Below, piece by piece: positions 1 to 5,795 of a stretch of 10,807 bases of DNA; positions within the stretch are counted from its first letter, which is position 1; every line of letters starts with the position of its first letter. The DNA lies in the NCBI GenBank assembly GCA_902797555.1, contig CADBTM010000192.1, positions 1 to 10,807 on the forward strand, written 5' to 3'. The position numbers and the translations under genes are program-made. This DNA comes from Oscillospiraceae bacterium (GTDB taxonomy: Bacteria; Bacillota; Clostridia; Oscillospirales; Butyricicoccaceae). The notes beneath the pieces were generated by a model, which made no database searches, was not told the origin of the DNA, and saw only the letters and a list, made by a program, of their open reading frames with translations.

Positions 1-624
1 CAGCCGGAAACGGTTTCCGGACAGGTGGAGGGGATCCCGGCGCCTGTACTTCGGGATGAGACCCCGTCCGACGATGGGGAACATCGGCTTCCCCCAAAGG
101 ATCCGCTGCCTGCTCCCGCCCAGGATCCCATGGAAACCGCACAAACGTCTCAAACGGACGCCCCTCCGGTACAGGAGATCGTCCCGCCCGATTCAATAGA
201 GCGGCTGCGGGAAAAGATCTTTGCATTGCCTGTGCGAGAGAGCGAGGTAACACGCGCCTTTTCCGGGGAAGAGCTTGTCTATGACGAAACCATGTGTGAT
301 TGGCGCACCCACAACGGCGCGGACTTTGTCTGCGACGAAGGAGACGAGGTGCTTGCCGTTCTGGACGGCACGGTGGAAAAAGTGTGGGCAGACCCCATGT
401 GGGGGCATTGTCTCATTCTCGATCACGGAGCAGGGCTGCTAAGCAAATACTGCGGCCTTGCCGCAAACGATCTGGTCAAGGTTGGCACGCAGGTTTTCGC
501 GGGTCAGACTCTCGGCCGTGCAGGCGGTGCGATCCCGATGGAATCCACACAGCCCTGTCATATTCATCTGGAGATGACGGAAGGGGATATGCGTGTCGAT
601 CCCATGTCTGTTTTGACCCATTAA
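1..624 (+). CDS. M23 (LytM) family protein, SpoIIQ-like, 5' end missing
   Basis: The frame is open from the first base to a TAA at 622-624, so this is the C-terminal 207 residues of a longer protein. A GTG at 25 is probably internal, because no ribosome site precedes it. The first ~60 residues are a Pro/Glu/Asp-rich linker, as expected between a membrane anchor and an extracytoplasmic domain. The M23 domain follows: the HxxxD zinc motif (His104, Asp108, counted from base 1) and the HxH motif (His187, His189) are intact. The usual YAHL segment reads YCGL (150-153), so the second catalytic His is replaced by Gly. The run YDETMCDWRTHNGADF resembles clostridial SpoIIQ, the forespore half of the SpoIIQ-SpoIIIAH engulfment channel. 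That identity is inferred from motif resemblance and the nearby sporulation genes; another M23 murein hydrolase or activator remains possible. Confidence 0.8.
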   Translation, partial: QPETVSGQVEGIPAPVLRDETPSDDGEHRLPPKDPLPAPAQDPMETAQTSQTDAPPVQEIVPPDSIERLREKIFALPVRESEVTRAFSGEELVYDETMCDWRTHNGADFVCDEGDEVLAVLDGTVEKVWADPMWGHCLILDHGAGLLSKYCGLAANDLVKVGTQVFAGQTLGRAGGAIPMESTQPCHIHLEMTEGDMRVDPMSVLTH

Positions 625-649
625 AAAAAGCCGCTTTGCGGCTTTTTTT
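623..649. terminator. Bidirectional intrinsic terminator between convergent genes
   Basis: Stem GCCGC (630-634), loop TTT, stem GCGGC (638-642), flanked by A7 (623-629) and T7 (643-649). It therefore reads as hairpin plus U-tract on both strands. It serves the M23 gene from the left and the murC-phosphatase operon from the right. Both stop codons lie in its A/T arms, leaving only 23 bases between the genes. Confidence 0.85.
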
Positions 650-1226
650 ATATATTCGGAAACTGTACCCGATCCAAAAACTGCTCCATCGTCCATGCTC
701 TCGGTGTAACGACCTGCAGATCAAGATCCGGTCGTCTCGCAACGAACTCCTGAAGCATTTCTGTCAGATTGGCGGCAGAACGCACATAATCGTCGATGAT
801 CTCCTGACGGTCTGCGCCCATGCGCCGCAAAAGCAGCGCCGAAACAACTCCCGTGCGGTCCTTTCCGGCATTGCAAAAATAAATCACGCCGCCGTCTGCC
901 TGCTCCAAAAAACGGATGATGCGCTCCAGCTGGTCGTCCACCATATCCAGATAGCCCAGCGGGACGTCCTCAAAGCAGTGGGGGACGATGTCTCCCGTGG
1001 TCACGGGCATGGAGCGATAGTCAAACCGCTCGTCCTCCTCCAAGGGACAGTGCCGCTCCTGCCGCTCTTTTTCCGAACGGAGATCCACCACAGTGCGCAC
1101 ACCGTGAACCAACAAAAACTGTTTCTCTTCTTCGGTGATCTTGTCTGGCACGTCCGAGCGAATGTACCGATACGACCCGGGAACCAGCTGTCTGGTATTG
1201 TATGTGCTTTTAAACAGACTGCCCAT
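648..1226 (-). CDS. Protein tyrosine phosphatase, CX5R type (Y_phosphatase3/COG2365-like)
   Basis: A 192-residue cytoplasmic protein without signal peptide or membrane segment. The P-loop signature CNAGKDRTG places the nucleophile at Cys118 and the phosphate-binding Arg at 124. An upstream VRTVVDLRSEKE segment (43-54) is typical of the tyrosine/dual-specificity phosphatase-like family that includes mycobacterial PtpB and Listeria LipA. Members hydrolyse phosphotyrosine, sometimes phosphoserine/threonine or phosphoinositides; the substrate here is unknown. The residue before Cys118 is Phe (IYFC), where the family usually has His (HCX5R). The ATG lies 3 bases after the murC stop and in the same frame (TGA ACG ATG). 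No Shine-Dalgarno sequence is visible in the 25 bases upstream, so translation probably depends on coupling to murC. The gene ends in the shared terminator. Confidence 0.88.
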   Translation of the reverse strand: MGSLFKSTYNTRQLVPGSYRYIRSDVPDKITEEEKQFLLVHGVRTVVDLRSEKERQERHCPLEEDERFDYRSMPVTTGDIVPHCFEDVPLGYLDMVDDQLERIIRFLEQADGGVIYFCNAGKDRTGVVSALLLRRMGADRQEIIDDYVRSAANLTEMLQEFVARRPDLDLQVVTPRAWTMEQFLDRVQFPNI

Positions 1227-1229
1227 CGT

Positions 1230-2609
1230 TCAAACAAGCAGGTCAGAGAGCTGATACACGTTGCCGGCACCCATGGTAAAGATCAGATCGCCGGGCTGCA
1301 CGATGGTTTCCAGCAGGTTTGCAGCTTCGTCAAAGCTTTCCACTGCCACGCCGCCGGGAATGCGCTTTGCCACATCTTCGGCCGAGATACCATAGGTATT
1401 GGTCTCTCTGGCGGCATAGATGGGGCAGATGATGGCACGATCCGCATGGGAGAGCGCCACAGCAAACTCGTCCAGAAGCTTGACCGTGCGGGAATAGGTG
1501 TGGGGTTGGAACACACAGATCACACGGTTCGGCTTAACTGCTTTTGCCGCCTTGAGGGTGGCCTCGATCTCGTTGGGATGGTGGGCATAATCGTCATAGA
1601 TTTTTGCCCCGCGCCAGTCCTTTTTAAACTCGAACCGGCGTCCCACGCCAACATATTGCTTCATTCCGTCATAATAGGCTTCCGAGGGAACGCCCAGCTC
1701 AACCGCCACTGCGGCAGAGGCCAGCGCATTGAGCAGATTGTGTTTGCCGGGAACAGAAAGACGCAGCCGCCCATAGAGTGCGCCAAAGGCGATCACGTCG
1801 CAGCGAAACAGGCCGGTTTCTTCCCAAACCCGTTCGGGATGAACGTCGCATGTCTCATCCAAACCAAAGGTAATCACCCGGCGGGGCAGACCTTCCACCG
1901 CCTTACGGCTGTTTGCATCCTCGCCGTTGATGATGACGGCGCCGTTTTCGGGGGTGAGCATGGCAAACAGGCGGAAGGACGCGATGATATCGTCGGTATC
2001 CTTAAAAAAGTCCAGATGATCCCGGTCAATGTTCAGAATAACCGCCACAGAGGGGCAGAAAGACAGAAAGGAATTGCGGTATTCGCAGGCCTCCGCAACA
2101 AACAGCGGGCTGTGGCCGATGCGCAATGTTCCGTCGATGGACTTGAGATCACCGCCCACCATGACGGTGGGATCCAGCTTTGCCGCCTGCGTAAAGGTGG
2201 CGATCATCGCCGTGGTCGATGTTTTTCCGTGGGTACCTGCAACGCAGACAACCTGATCGTAGGCGGTCATGATGGCGCCCCACGCCTCTGCGCGGGAGAG
2301 GATGGGGATGCCCGCCTCATTTGCGGCTACAATCTCGGGATTGCTGTCGGGAATGGCGGCAGTGCGGATGATCACGGATGCGTTTTTAACATTGTCTGCA
2401 AAATGACCGATGGCAACAGGAATACCCATCTCACGCAGTGCTTCGGTATAGGTGCTCTCGTCCCGGTCGCTGCCCTGAACACATGCGCCCATGTCCTTGA
2501 GCATCTTTGCCAGTGCACGCATGGAAACACCGCCGATCCCGATCAGATGAATGGGCATCTGCCCATGGATGGCGCGCTCCAGAATCTCTTTTTGTTTCAT
2601 AGCTTCCAT
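1230..2609 (-). CDS. murC: UDP-N-acetylmuramate--L-alanine ligase
   Basis: Cytoplasmic Mur ligase that adds L-Ala to UDP-MurNAc using ATP, the first peptide step of peptidoglycan precursor synthesis. At 459 residues it has normal MurC length. Motifs in order: N-terminal Rossmann GIGGVSM (24-30); ATP loop GTHGKTSTT (125-133); NIDRDHLD (193-200), the Mur-ligase segment with the metal-associated His; PGKHNLLNALAS (287-298); DDYAHHPNEI (339-348); and FQPHTYSRT (367-375). The last two are characteristic of MurC. The first ATG (2607-2609) is preferred over the one three codons later, because GGAGAAAGG sits 8 bases upstream of it. It is the first gene of a two-gene operon with the phosphatase and lies away from any dcw cluster. 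Confidence 0.97.
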   Translation of the reverse strand: MEAMKQKEILERAIHGQMPIHLIGIGGVSMRALAKMLKDMGACVQGSDRDESTYTEALREMGIPVAIGHFADNVKNASVIIRTAAIPDSNPEIVAANEAGIPILSRAEAWGAIMTAYDQVVCVAGTHGKTSTTAMIATFTQAAKLDPTVMVGGDLKSIDGTLRIGHSPLFVAEACEYRNSFLSFCPSVAVILNIDRDHLDFFKDTDDIIASFRLFAMLTPENGAVIINGEDANSRKAVEGLPRRVITFGLDETCDVHPERVWEETGLFRCDVIAFGALYGRLRLSVPGKHNLLNALASAAVAVELGVPSEAYYDGMKQYVGVGRRFEFKKDWRGAKIYDDYAHHPNEIEATLKAAKAVKPNRVICVFQPHTYSRTVKLLDEFAVALSHADRAIICPIYAARETNTYGISAEDVAKRIPGGVAVESFDEAANLLETIVQPGDLIFTMGAGNVYQLSDLLV

Positions 2610-2674
2610 ATCGATAACCTTTCTCCGGCGGTTTTGGCCGCAAGATGGCTGAAGTTCGCTTTTTAAAGCAATTT

Positions 2675-2683
2675 ATTTTACCA
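2675..2683 (-). promoter_or_regulatory. Candidate sigma-A extended -10 promoter for murC
   Basis: On the minus strand the sequence reads TGGTAAAAT, an extended -10 (TGn) with a 5/6 hexamer, followed by an AT-rich stretch. The -35 region is poor (about 3/6, TATGCA at 17-base spacing), which an extended -10 can tolerate. The predicted start near 2668 gives a leader of about 58 bases. It is assigned from its position in the murC/dpaA divergent gap. Confidence 0.4.
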
Positions 2684-2711
2684 TATTTTTTTGATTTTGC
2701 ATAGTCTTTTG

Positions 2712-2742
2712 TGCACCGGTTTTTGTATTCTTTCATAGACTG
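2712..2742 (+). promoter_or_regulatory. Candidate mother-cell sporulation promoter (sigma-K or sigma-E) for dpaAB
   Basis: The -10-like element CATAGACTG (2734-2742) fits the sigma-K consensus CATAnnnTA except for its last base. It also fits the sigma-E -10 CATACAMT at 7 of 8 positions. A -35-like TGCACC (2712-2717) at 16-base spacing keeps the AC core of the sigma-K -35 (GKMACA). The match to a sigma-E -35 is poor, so sigma-K is favoured. Initiation near 2749 would give a very short leader. In Bacillus the DPA synthase genes are sigma-K dependent, which supports the reading. Confidence 0.42.
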
Positions 2743-2753
2743 AGTCAAAAAAC

Positions 2754-2759
2754 AGGAGG
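2754..2759 (+). promoter_or_regulatory. AGGAGG ribosome binding site that fixes the dpaA start at TTG 2768
   Basis: The perfect AGGAGG lies 8 bases before the in-frame TTG at 2768. An earlier in-frame GTG at 2759 overlaps this element and cannot use it, and the TTG at 2762 is only 2 bases away. The start at 2768 is therefore chosen. Confidence 0.8.
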
Positions 2760-2767
2760 TGTTGCAT

Positions 2768-3493
2768 TTGTCAGAGCGTCCAATGTTTGCAGTGCTGCGC
2801 GGCGACAGACGGGCAGAGCTTTTGTGTGACGGGCTTATCTCAGACGGGTTTTCCTGTCAGCTATTGTCCTCAACTGACCGCTGGAAGCAGGAAAATCTTC
2901 CTCCTCCCGGAACGGTTCTGCTTTTGCCTCGTGAGGATGCTGCTGTATCCCGTCGTGCAGAGGAACATGGTTTTTCTGTGTATCTCTATGGAAGAGATCG
3001 GCAGTTTCAGGCAGAAAACGGCATCATAACGGCGGAATGCGCCATCCAAGTCGCCATGCGCCACAGGGAGCGTATCCTGCGGGAAAGCAGCGCTTTGGTG
3101 GTGGGGTATGGAAACATCGGAAGGCCGCTGTACGCCATGCTAAAGGACTTTGGGGTGGAGACCGCGGTGTGCGTTCACCGGGCGGAGCAGCTACGCCCCG
3201 ATCTGAACGGGTTTTCTGTGGATGCCCTTCCGGAAAATGCAGGGGCGTATGATCTGATCTTCAATACAGCTCCACAGATCGTATTTACGGGCGAGATTCT
3301 TTCGTGTCTCTCCAAAACCGCAACGATAATCGATCTCGCCTCATCGCCCGGAGGCGTGGATCGATCTGCCGCGTCGGAAATGGAGATCCGGGTGGTTCCT
3401 GCCCTCAGGCTGCCCGGCCTTCTCGCTCCCGCTTCGGCGGCGGACGCGATCCGAAGAACCGTACACAGCGCCATTCAGGAGGGAAGACTATGA
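2768..3493 (+). CDS. dpaA: Dipicolinate synthase subunit A (SpoVFA)
   Basis: With DpaB it converts the lysine-pathway intermediate dihydroxytetrahydrodipicolinate into dipicolinic acid, which is made in the mother cell and stored as Ca-DPA in the spore core. The 241-residue product has an N-terminal DpaA-type region (about 1-105), then a nucleotide-binding Rossmann fold with VVGYGNIGRPLYAMLKDFG (111-129). Next come the family-typical FNTAP (165-169), IIDLASSPGGVD (187-198) and LPGLLAPASAA (215-225). It is about 55 residues shorter than B. subtilis DpaA (about 297), with most of the loss in the N-terminal domain, but the catalytic-fold motifs remain. It starts with TTG after AGGAGG and overlaps dpaB by ATGA, indicating translational coupling. 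The aspartokinase, asd and dapA genes that follow dpaAB in Bacillus are absent here. Confidence 0.93.
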   Translation: MSERPMFAVLRGDRRAELLCDGLISDGFSCQLLSSTDRWKQENLPPPGTVLLLPREDAAVSRRAEEHGFSVYLYGRDRQFQAENGIITAECAIQVAMRHRERILRESSALVVGYGNIGRPLYAMLKDFGVETAVCVHRAEQLRPDLNGFSVDALPENAGAYDLIFNTAPQIVFTGEILSCLSKTATIIDLASSPGGVDRSAASEMEIRVVPALRLPGLLAPASAADAIRRTVHSAIQEGRL

Positions 3494-4074
3494 CAAATCA
3501 AAGCATCGGCATATGTATCACCGGCTCGTTCTGCACCTTTTCCAAGGTGCTGCCCTACATAGAAGGGCTGGCAAAAACCAATTCTGTCACTGCCGTTCTT
3601 TCGCCCGCGTCCGCGGAAACGGACACTCGGTTTTTCCTTGCAGATGACTTTAAGACCCGATTGACAGAGATCACCGGTCATCATCTGATGACGACGATCA
3701 CCGAGGCCGAACAAATCGGTCCTAAAAAGCTGTTCGACGTGCTTTTGGTCGCCCCGTGCACCGGAAACACCATGGCAAAGCTGGCACACAATATTACCGA
3801 TACCCCGGTACTGATGGCGATCAAATCACAACTGAGAAATGAGCGTCCCGTAGTGCTGGCCTTTTCCACCAACGATGCCCTGGGAGGCGCCGCAGCCAAT
3901 ATCGGGGCCTTGATGAATCGTAGAAATATATATTTTGTCCCATTCAGTCAGGACGATCCCAGCGCAAAGCCCCGATCGGCCGCAGCGCATTTTGATAGAA
4001 TGGAGGCCGCCATGGATGCGGCGCTTTTGGGAAACCAGCTGCAGCCAATCCTGCTCGCTCCGAAAACCGATTGA
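3490..4074 (+). CDS. dpaB: Dipicolinate synthase subunit B (SpoVFB), flavoprotein-like
   Basis: Second subunit of dipicolinate synthase, 194 residues (about 200 in B. subtilis). It belongs to the flavoprotein/Dfp-like fold family. Recognisable segments are ITGSFCTF (10-17), LLVAPCTGNTMAKLA (85-99), VLAFSTNDALGG (122-133) and YFVPFSQDDPSAKP (148-161), all typical of SpoVFB. The ATG is fixed by AGGAGGG (3477-3483) 6 bases upstream and overlaps the dpaA stop. DpaA and DpaB are expected to form one complex in the mother cell. The TGA stop lies inside the -35 box of the next promoter, and no hairpin separates dpaB from the vanX-like gene, so sporulation transcripts may read through. Confidence 0.96.
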   Translation: MTNQSIGICITGSFCTFSKVLPYIEGLAKTNSVTAVLSPASAETDTRFFLADDFKTRLTEITGHHLMTTITEAEQIGPKKLFDVLLVAPCTGNTMAKLAHNITDTPVLMAIKSQLRNERPVVLAFSTNDALGGAAANIGALMNRRNIYFVPFSQDDPSAKPRSAAAHFDRMEAAMDAALLGNQLQPILLAPKTD

Positions 4075-4099
4075 CTATTCTTCCGTTCCGGCCTATAAT
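4071..4099 (+). promoter_or_regulatory. Strong sigma-A promoter for the vanX-like gene
   Basis: TTGACT (4071-4076), 17-base spacer, TATAAT (4094-4099): 11 of 12 consensus positions at optimal spacing. The -35 box contains the dpaB stop codon. Predicted initiation near 4106 gives a leader of about 44 bases. Confidence 0.85.
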
Positions 4100-4109
4100 A
4101 AAACCAGCA

Positions 4110-4121
4110 GGGGAGATCCCC
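4110..4121. repeat. Short inverted repeat just downstream of the vanX-like promoter start
   Basis: GGGGA-GA-TCCCC falls at about +5 to +16 relative to the predicted start. With a 2-base centre it is unsuited to an RNA hairpin, but it could be a short operator half-site pair. It is short enough to be chance, and no regulator gene lies beside it. Confidence 0.25.
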
Positions 4122-4149
4122 ATCTGACAAAAGGAAAGGAAGATCGCAT

Positions 4150-4794
4150 ATGAATATCAGTACCGCTTGTGTGCCAAAGGCACGACAGCTTCCCGAAGGC
4201 TTTGTGTATATCGACGAGCTCATCGAAGACTGCATCATCGACGCCAAATATGCCGGTACGGAAAACTTTATGGGTCGTCCCGCCGACGGCTACGAGCAGC
4301 CCTTGGTGGTGATGACCACTCAGGTTGCAGAGCTTTGCGTCAAGGCGGCAGATATCCTTCGGAAACAGGGCTATGTGCTCAAGTTTTTTGATGCCTACCG
4401 TCCCCAGCGGGCTGTGGACGATTTTTGCCGGTGGGGCGAAGATGTGGACGACATTCGCCGCAAACCGGTGCAGTATCCCAATGTGGAAAAAAAGGATATG
4501 TTCAATGGATACATCGCCCGCCGCTCGGGACATACCCGGGGCAAGGCGGTGGATCTGACCATCGTGGACGTCAAAACCCATCAGGAGCTGGATATGGGCT
4601 CCGGCTTTGACTATATGGATACCCGAAGCTGGGTGGACAGCGACGACGTGACCCCCGAACAGCGGAAAAACCGCTATCTTCTGCGGGATGTGATGCTTTC
4701 GGTGGGCTTTACCCCGTATGAGTGCGAATGGTGGCATTTCAGCATCAATCCCGAGCCTTATCCCGACACCTATTTCGATTTCCCCATCAAATGA
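4150..4794 (+). CDS. D-alanyl-D-alanine dipeptidase, VanX/DdpX family (peptidase M15D)
   Basis: Zinc dipeptidase that cleaves free D-Ala-D-Ala. The 214-residue protein has no signal peptide, so it acts in the cytoplasm like VanX. The active-site set is complete: DAYRP (81-85; Arg84 corresponds to VanX Arg71), SGHTRGKAVD (126-135; zinc ligands His128 and Asp135) and EWWHF (193-197; Glu193 as general base, His196 as zinc ligand). All lie at a roughly constant offset of 12-13 from VanX numbering. DMGSGFD (148-154) matches the VanX DMGTxFD region. The ATG follows GGAAAGGAAG at good distance. No vanH, vanA, vanR or vanS is beside it, so this looks like a stand-alone housekeeping or recycling enzyme, not part of a glycopeptide-resistance cluster. 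It has its own promoter and a downstream hairpin. Confidence 0.93.
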   Translation: MNISTACVPKARQLPEGFVYIDELIEDCIIDAKYAGTENFMGRPADGYEQPLVVMTTQVAELCVKAADILRKQGYVLKFFDAYRPQRAVDDFCRWGEDVDDIRRKPVQYPNVEKKDMFNGYIARRSGHTRGKAVDLTIVDVKTHQELDMGSGFDYMDTRSWVDSDDVTPEQRKNRYLLRDVMLSVGFTPYECEWWHFSINPEPYPDTYFDFPIK

Positions 4795-4802
4795 TATGCA
4801 TC

Positions 4803-4829
4803 GGCCGCCGGATTCATCCGGCGGCCTTG
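4803..4829 (+). terminator. Hairpin after the vanX-like gene, weak U-tract
   Basis: A perfect 11-base inverted repeat GGCCGCCGGAT (4803-4813) / ATCCGGCGGCC (4816-4826) with a 2-base centre (in practice a 4-base or larger loop). It starts 8 bases after the stop codon. It is followed only by TTGATTG, so the U-tract is poor and termination may be partial. The next promoter begins 5 bases after the stem. Confidence 0.65.
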
Positions 4830-4830
4830 A

Positions 4831-4859
4831 TTGACAGAAAAACGGGATCGCGGTATAAT
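4831..4859 (+). promoter_or_regulatory. Perfect-consensus sigma-A promoter for the permease/tRNA-editing operon
   Basis: TTGACA (4831-4836), 17-base spacer, TATAAT (4854-4859): all 12 consensus positions with ideal spacing. Initiation near 4866 leaves a leader of about 27 bases, too short for a riboswitch or attenuator. No operator-like repeat is seen around it. Confidence 0.9.
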
Positions 4860-4892
4860 GTGCCCGTATTTTGACAAAAAGGGGAGTCGGGT

Positions 4893-5795
4893 TTGAAAAA
4901 GCCGCTGGGAGAAAGACGCTTTGCCATGGAAGGGCTGCTGCTTGTTGCCACCCTGTTCTGGGGAATGTCCAACCTTTGGTGCAAGGATATCACCCAAACC
5001 GGCGTGGAAACCAACGCTTTTGTGGCCATCCGCTATGGGCTTGCGGTACTGTTGCTTCTCCCGATCTGCTGGAAGGATTTGCGCTGTCTGACCGGACGGG
5101 ATGTGGTGCATTGTCTCATTCTCGGCGTACTCTATTACAGCACGCAGCTGACACAGGTGATCGGTCTGCGCTACACCACTCCGGCAAATTGTTCGTTTAT
5201 CACCTCTGCCTATGTGGTGCTGATGCCCATTACTTCTGCAATCGTTATGAGGGAAAAGCCCCAGAAAAAGGTGCTTATGTCCATTCTCCTGTGCGTCGCC
5301 GGTCTTTACGCCCTCAATTTTACCCCGGGCGAGGGACTGCAGATCAACGTGGGCAACGCGATTATCCTGTTTTGTGCGCTGCTGTGGGCGATCCAGATCA
5401 CCTATCTCTCCTATGCCGGACGTACTACGAAGACAACCGTGCTTACCATCCTGCCGTTTTTCTTTGCGGCGGTCCTTGCCGCTATTGCAGCGTTACTGCG
5501 CGGGGGATTCTCCATGGAAGGCGTGGATCAAAAGACGCTGTATACCACGGTGATCCTGCTGGCGATTTTCCCCACGGTGGCGTCCGGGCTTGCGCAGACC
5601 TATGCGCAAAAAGTGATTGAACCCACCCGTGCCGCTATCATTTACACCATGGAGTCGGTATTCGCCTGCCTGTTGTCTATTCTGCTGGGATATGAGCCCT
5701 TGACGGGGCATTTGTTGGTGGGCGGTGGCCTGATCGTCACGGCGATCTTGCTCACGGAATTACCCATCGGAACAAAAAAGAGGAGGAACCTATGA
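4893..5795 (+). CDS. EamA/DMT-superfamily permease
   Basis: A 300-residue integral membrane protein with two EamA-type repeats of about five helices each (about 12-140 and 152-288), the normal DMT layout. The first repeat carries FWGMSNLW near its start and the typical IGLRYTTPANCSFITSAYVVLMPI segment (about 100-123). The second ends in AAIIYTMESVFACLLSILLGYEPL (about 247-270), the conserved last-helices pattern. A basic tail (TKKRR) suggests a cytoplasmic C-terminus. Family members export or exchange amino acids and other small metabolites, but the substrate cannot be read from sequence. The TTG start at 4893 is chosen because GGGGAG (4881-4886) lies 6 bases upstream; ATG 4926 would cut into the N-terminal region and lacks such a site. 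It overlaps the next gene by ATGA. Confidence 0.9.
   Translation: MKKPLGERRFAMEGLLLVATLFWGMSNLWCKDITQTGVETNAFVAIRYGLAVLLLLPICWKDLRCLTGRDVVHCLILGVLYYSTQLTQVIGLRYTTPANCSFITSAYVVLMPITSAIVMREKPQKKVLMSILLCVAGLYALNFTPGEGLQINVGNAIILFCALLWAIQITYLSYAGRTTKTTVLTILPFFFAAVLAAIAALLRGGFSMEGVDQKTLYTTVILLAIFPTVASGLAQTYAQKVIEPTRAAIIYTMESVFACLLSILLGYEPLTGHLLVGGGLIVTAILLTELPIGTKKRRNL

Noticed and set aside
2620..2640. Possible leader hairpin before murC (GCGG/CCGC around CCAAAA)
   Set aside because: It has only four base pairs and no conserved leader features; this is expected by chance in GC-rich sequence.
300..2666. Open frame of 788 codons on the plus strand, antisense to murC and the phosphatase
   Set aside because: It runs through the end of the M23 gene, the terminator and two well-supported minus-strand genes. 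The product is rich in Cys, His, Arg and Gly with no recognisable domain. It reflects codon bias of the opposite strand.
2759..2770. GTG at 2759 as the dpaA start
   Set aside because: The codon overlaps the AGGAGG element that must lie upstream of the start; TTG 2768 has the correct 8-base spacing.
4093..4737. Minus-strand frame of 214 codons opposite the vanX-like gene
   Set aside because: It is a mirror of the real gene, with no ribosome site of its own and no recognisable domain; all VanX motifs are on the plus strand.
4150..4794. Glycopeptide-resistance cluster
   Set aside because: Only the VanX-like enzyme is present; no ligase, dehydrogenase or two-component system lies within the window.
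4871..4876. Second TTGACA box before the permease
   Set aside because: No -10 element lies at 16-18 bases; the spacing runs into the coding start.
4871..5620. Alternative plus-strand frame of 249 codons within the permease gene
   Set aside because: It overlaps the EamA gene in another frame, has Cys/Arg/Gly-rich composition and no helices. The permease frame has a ribosome site and a coupled downstream gene.
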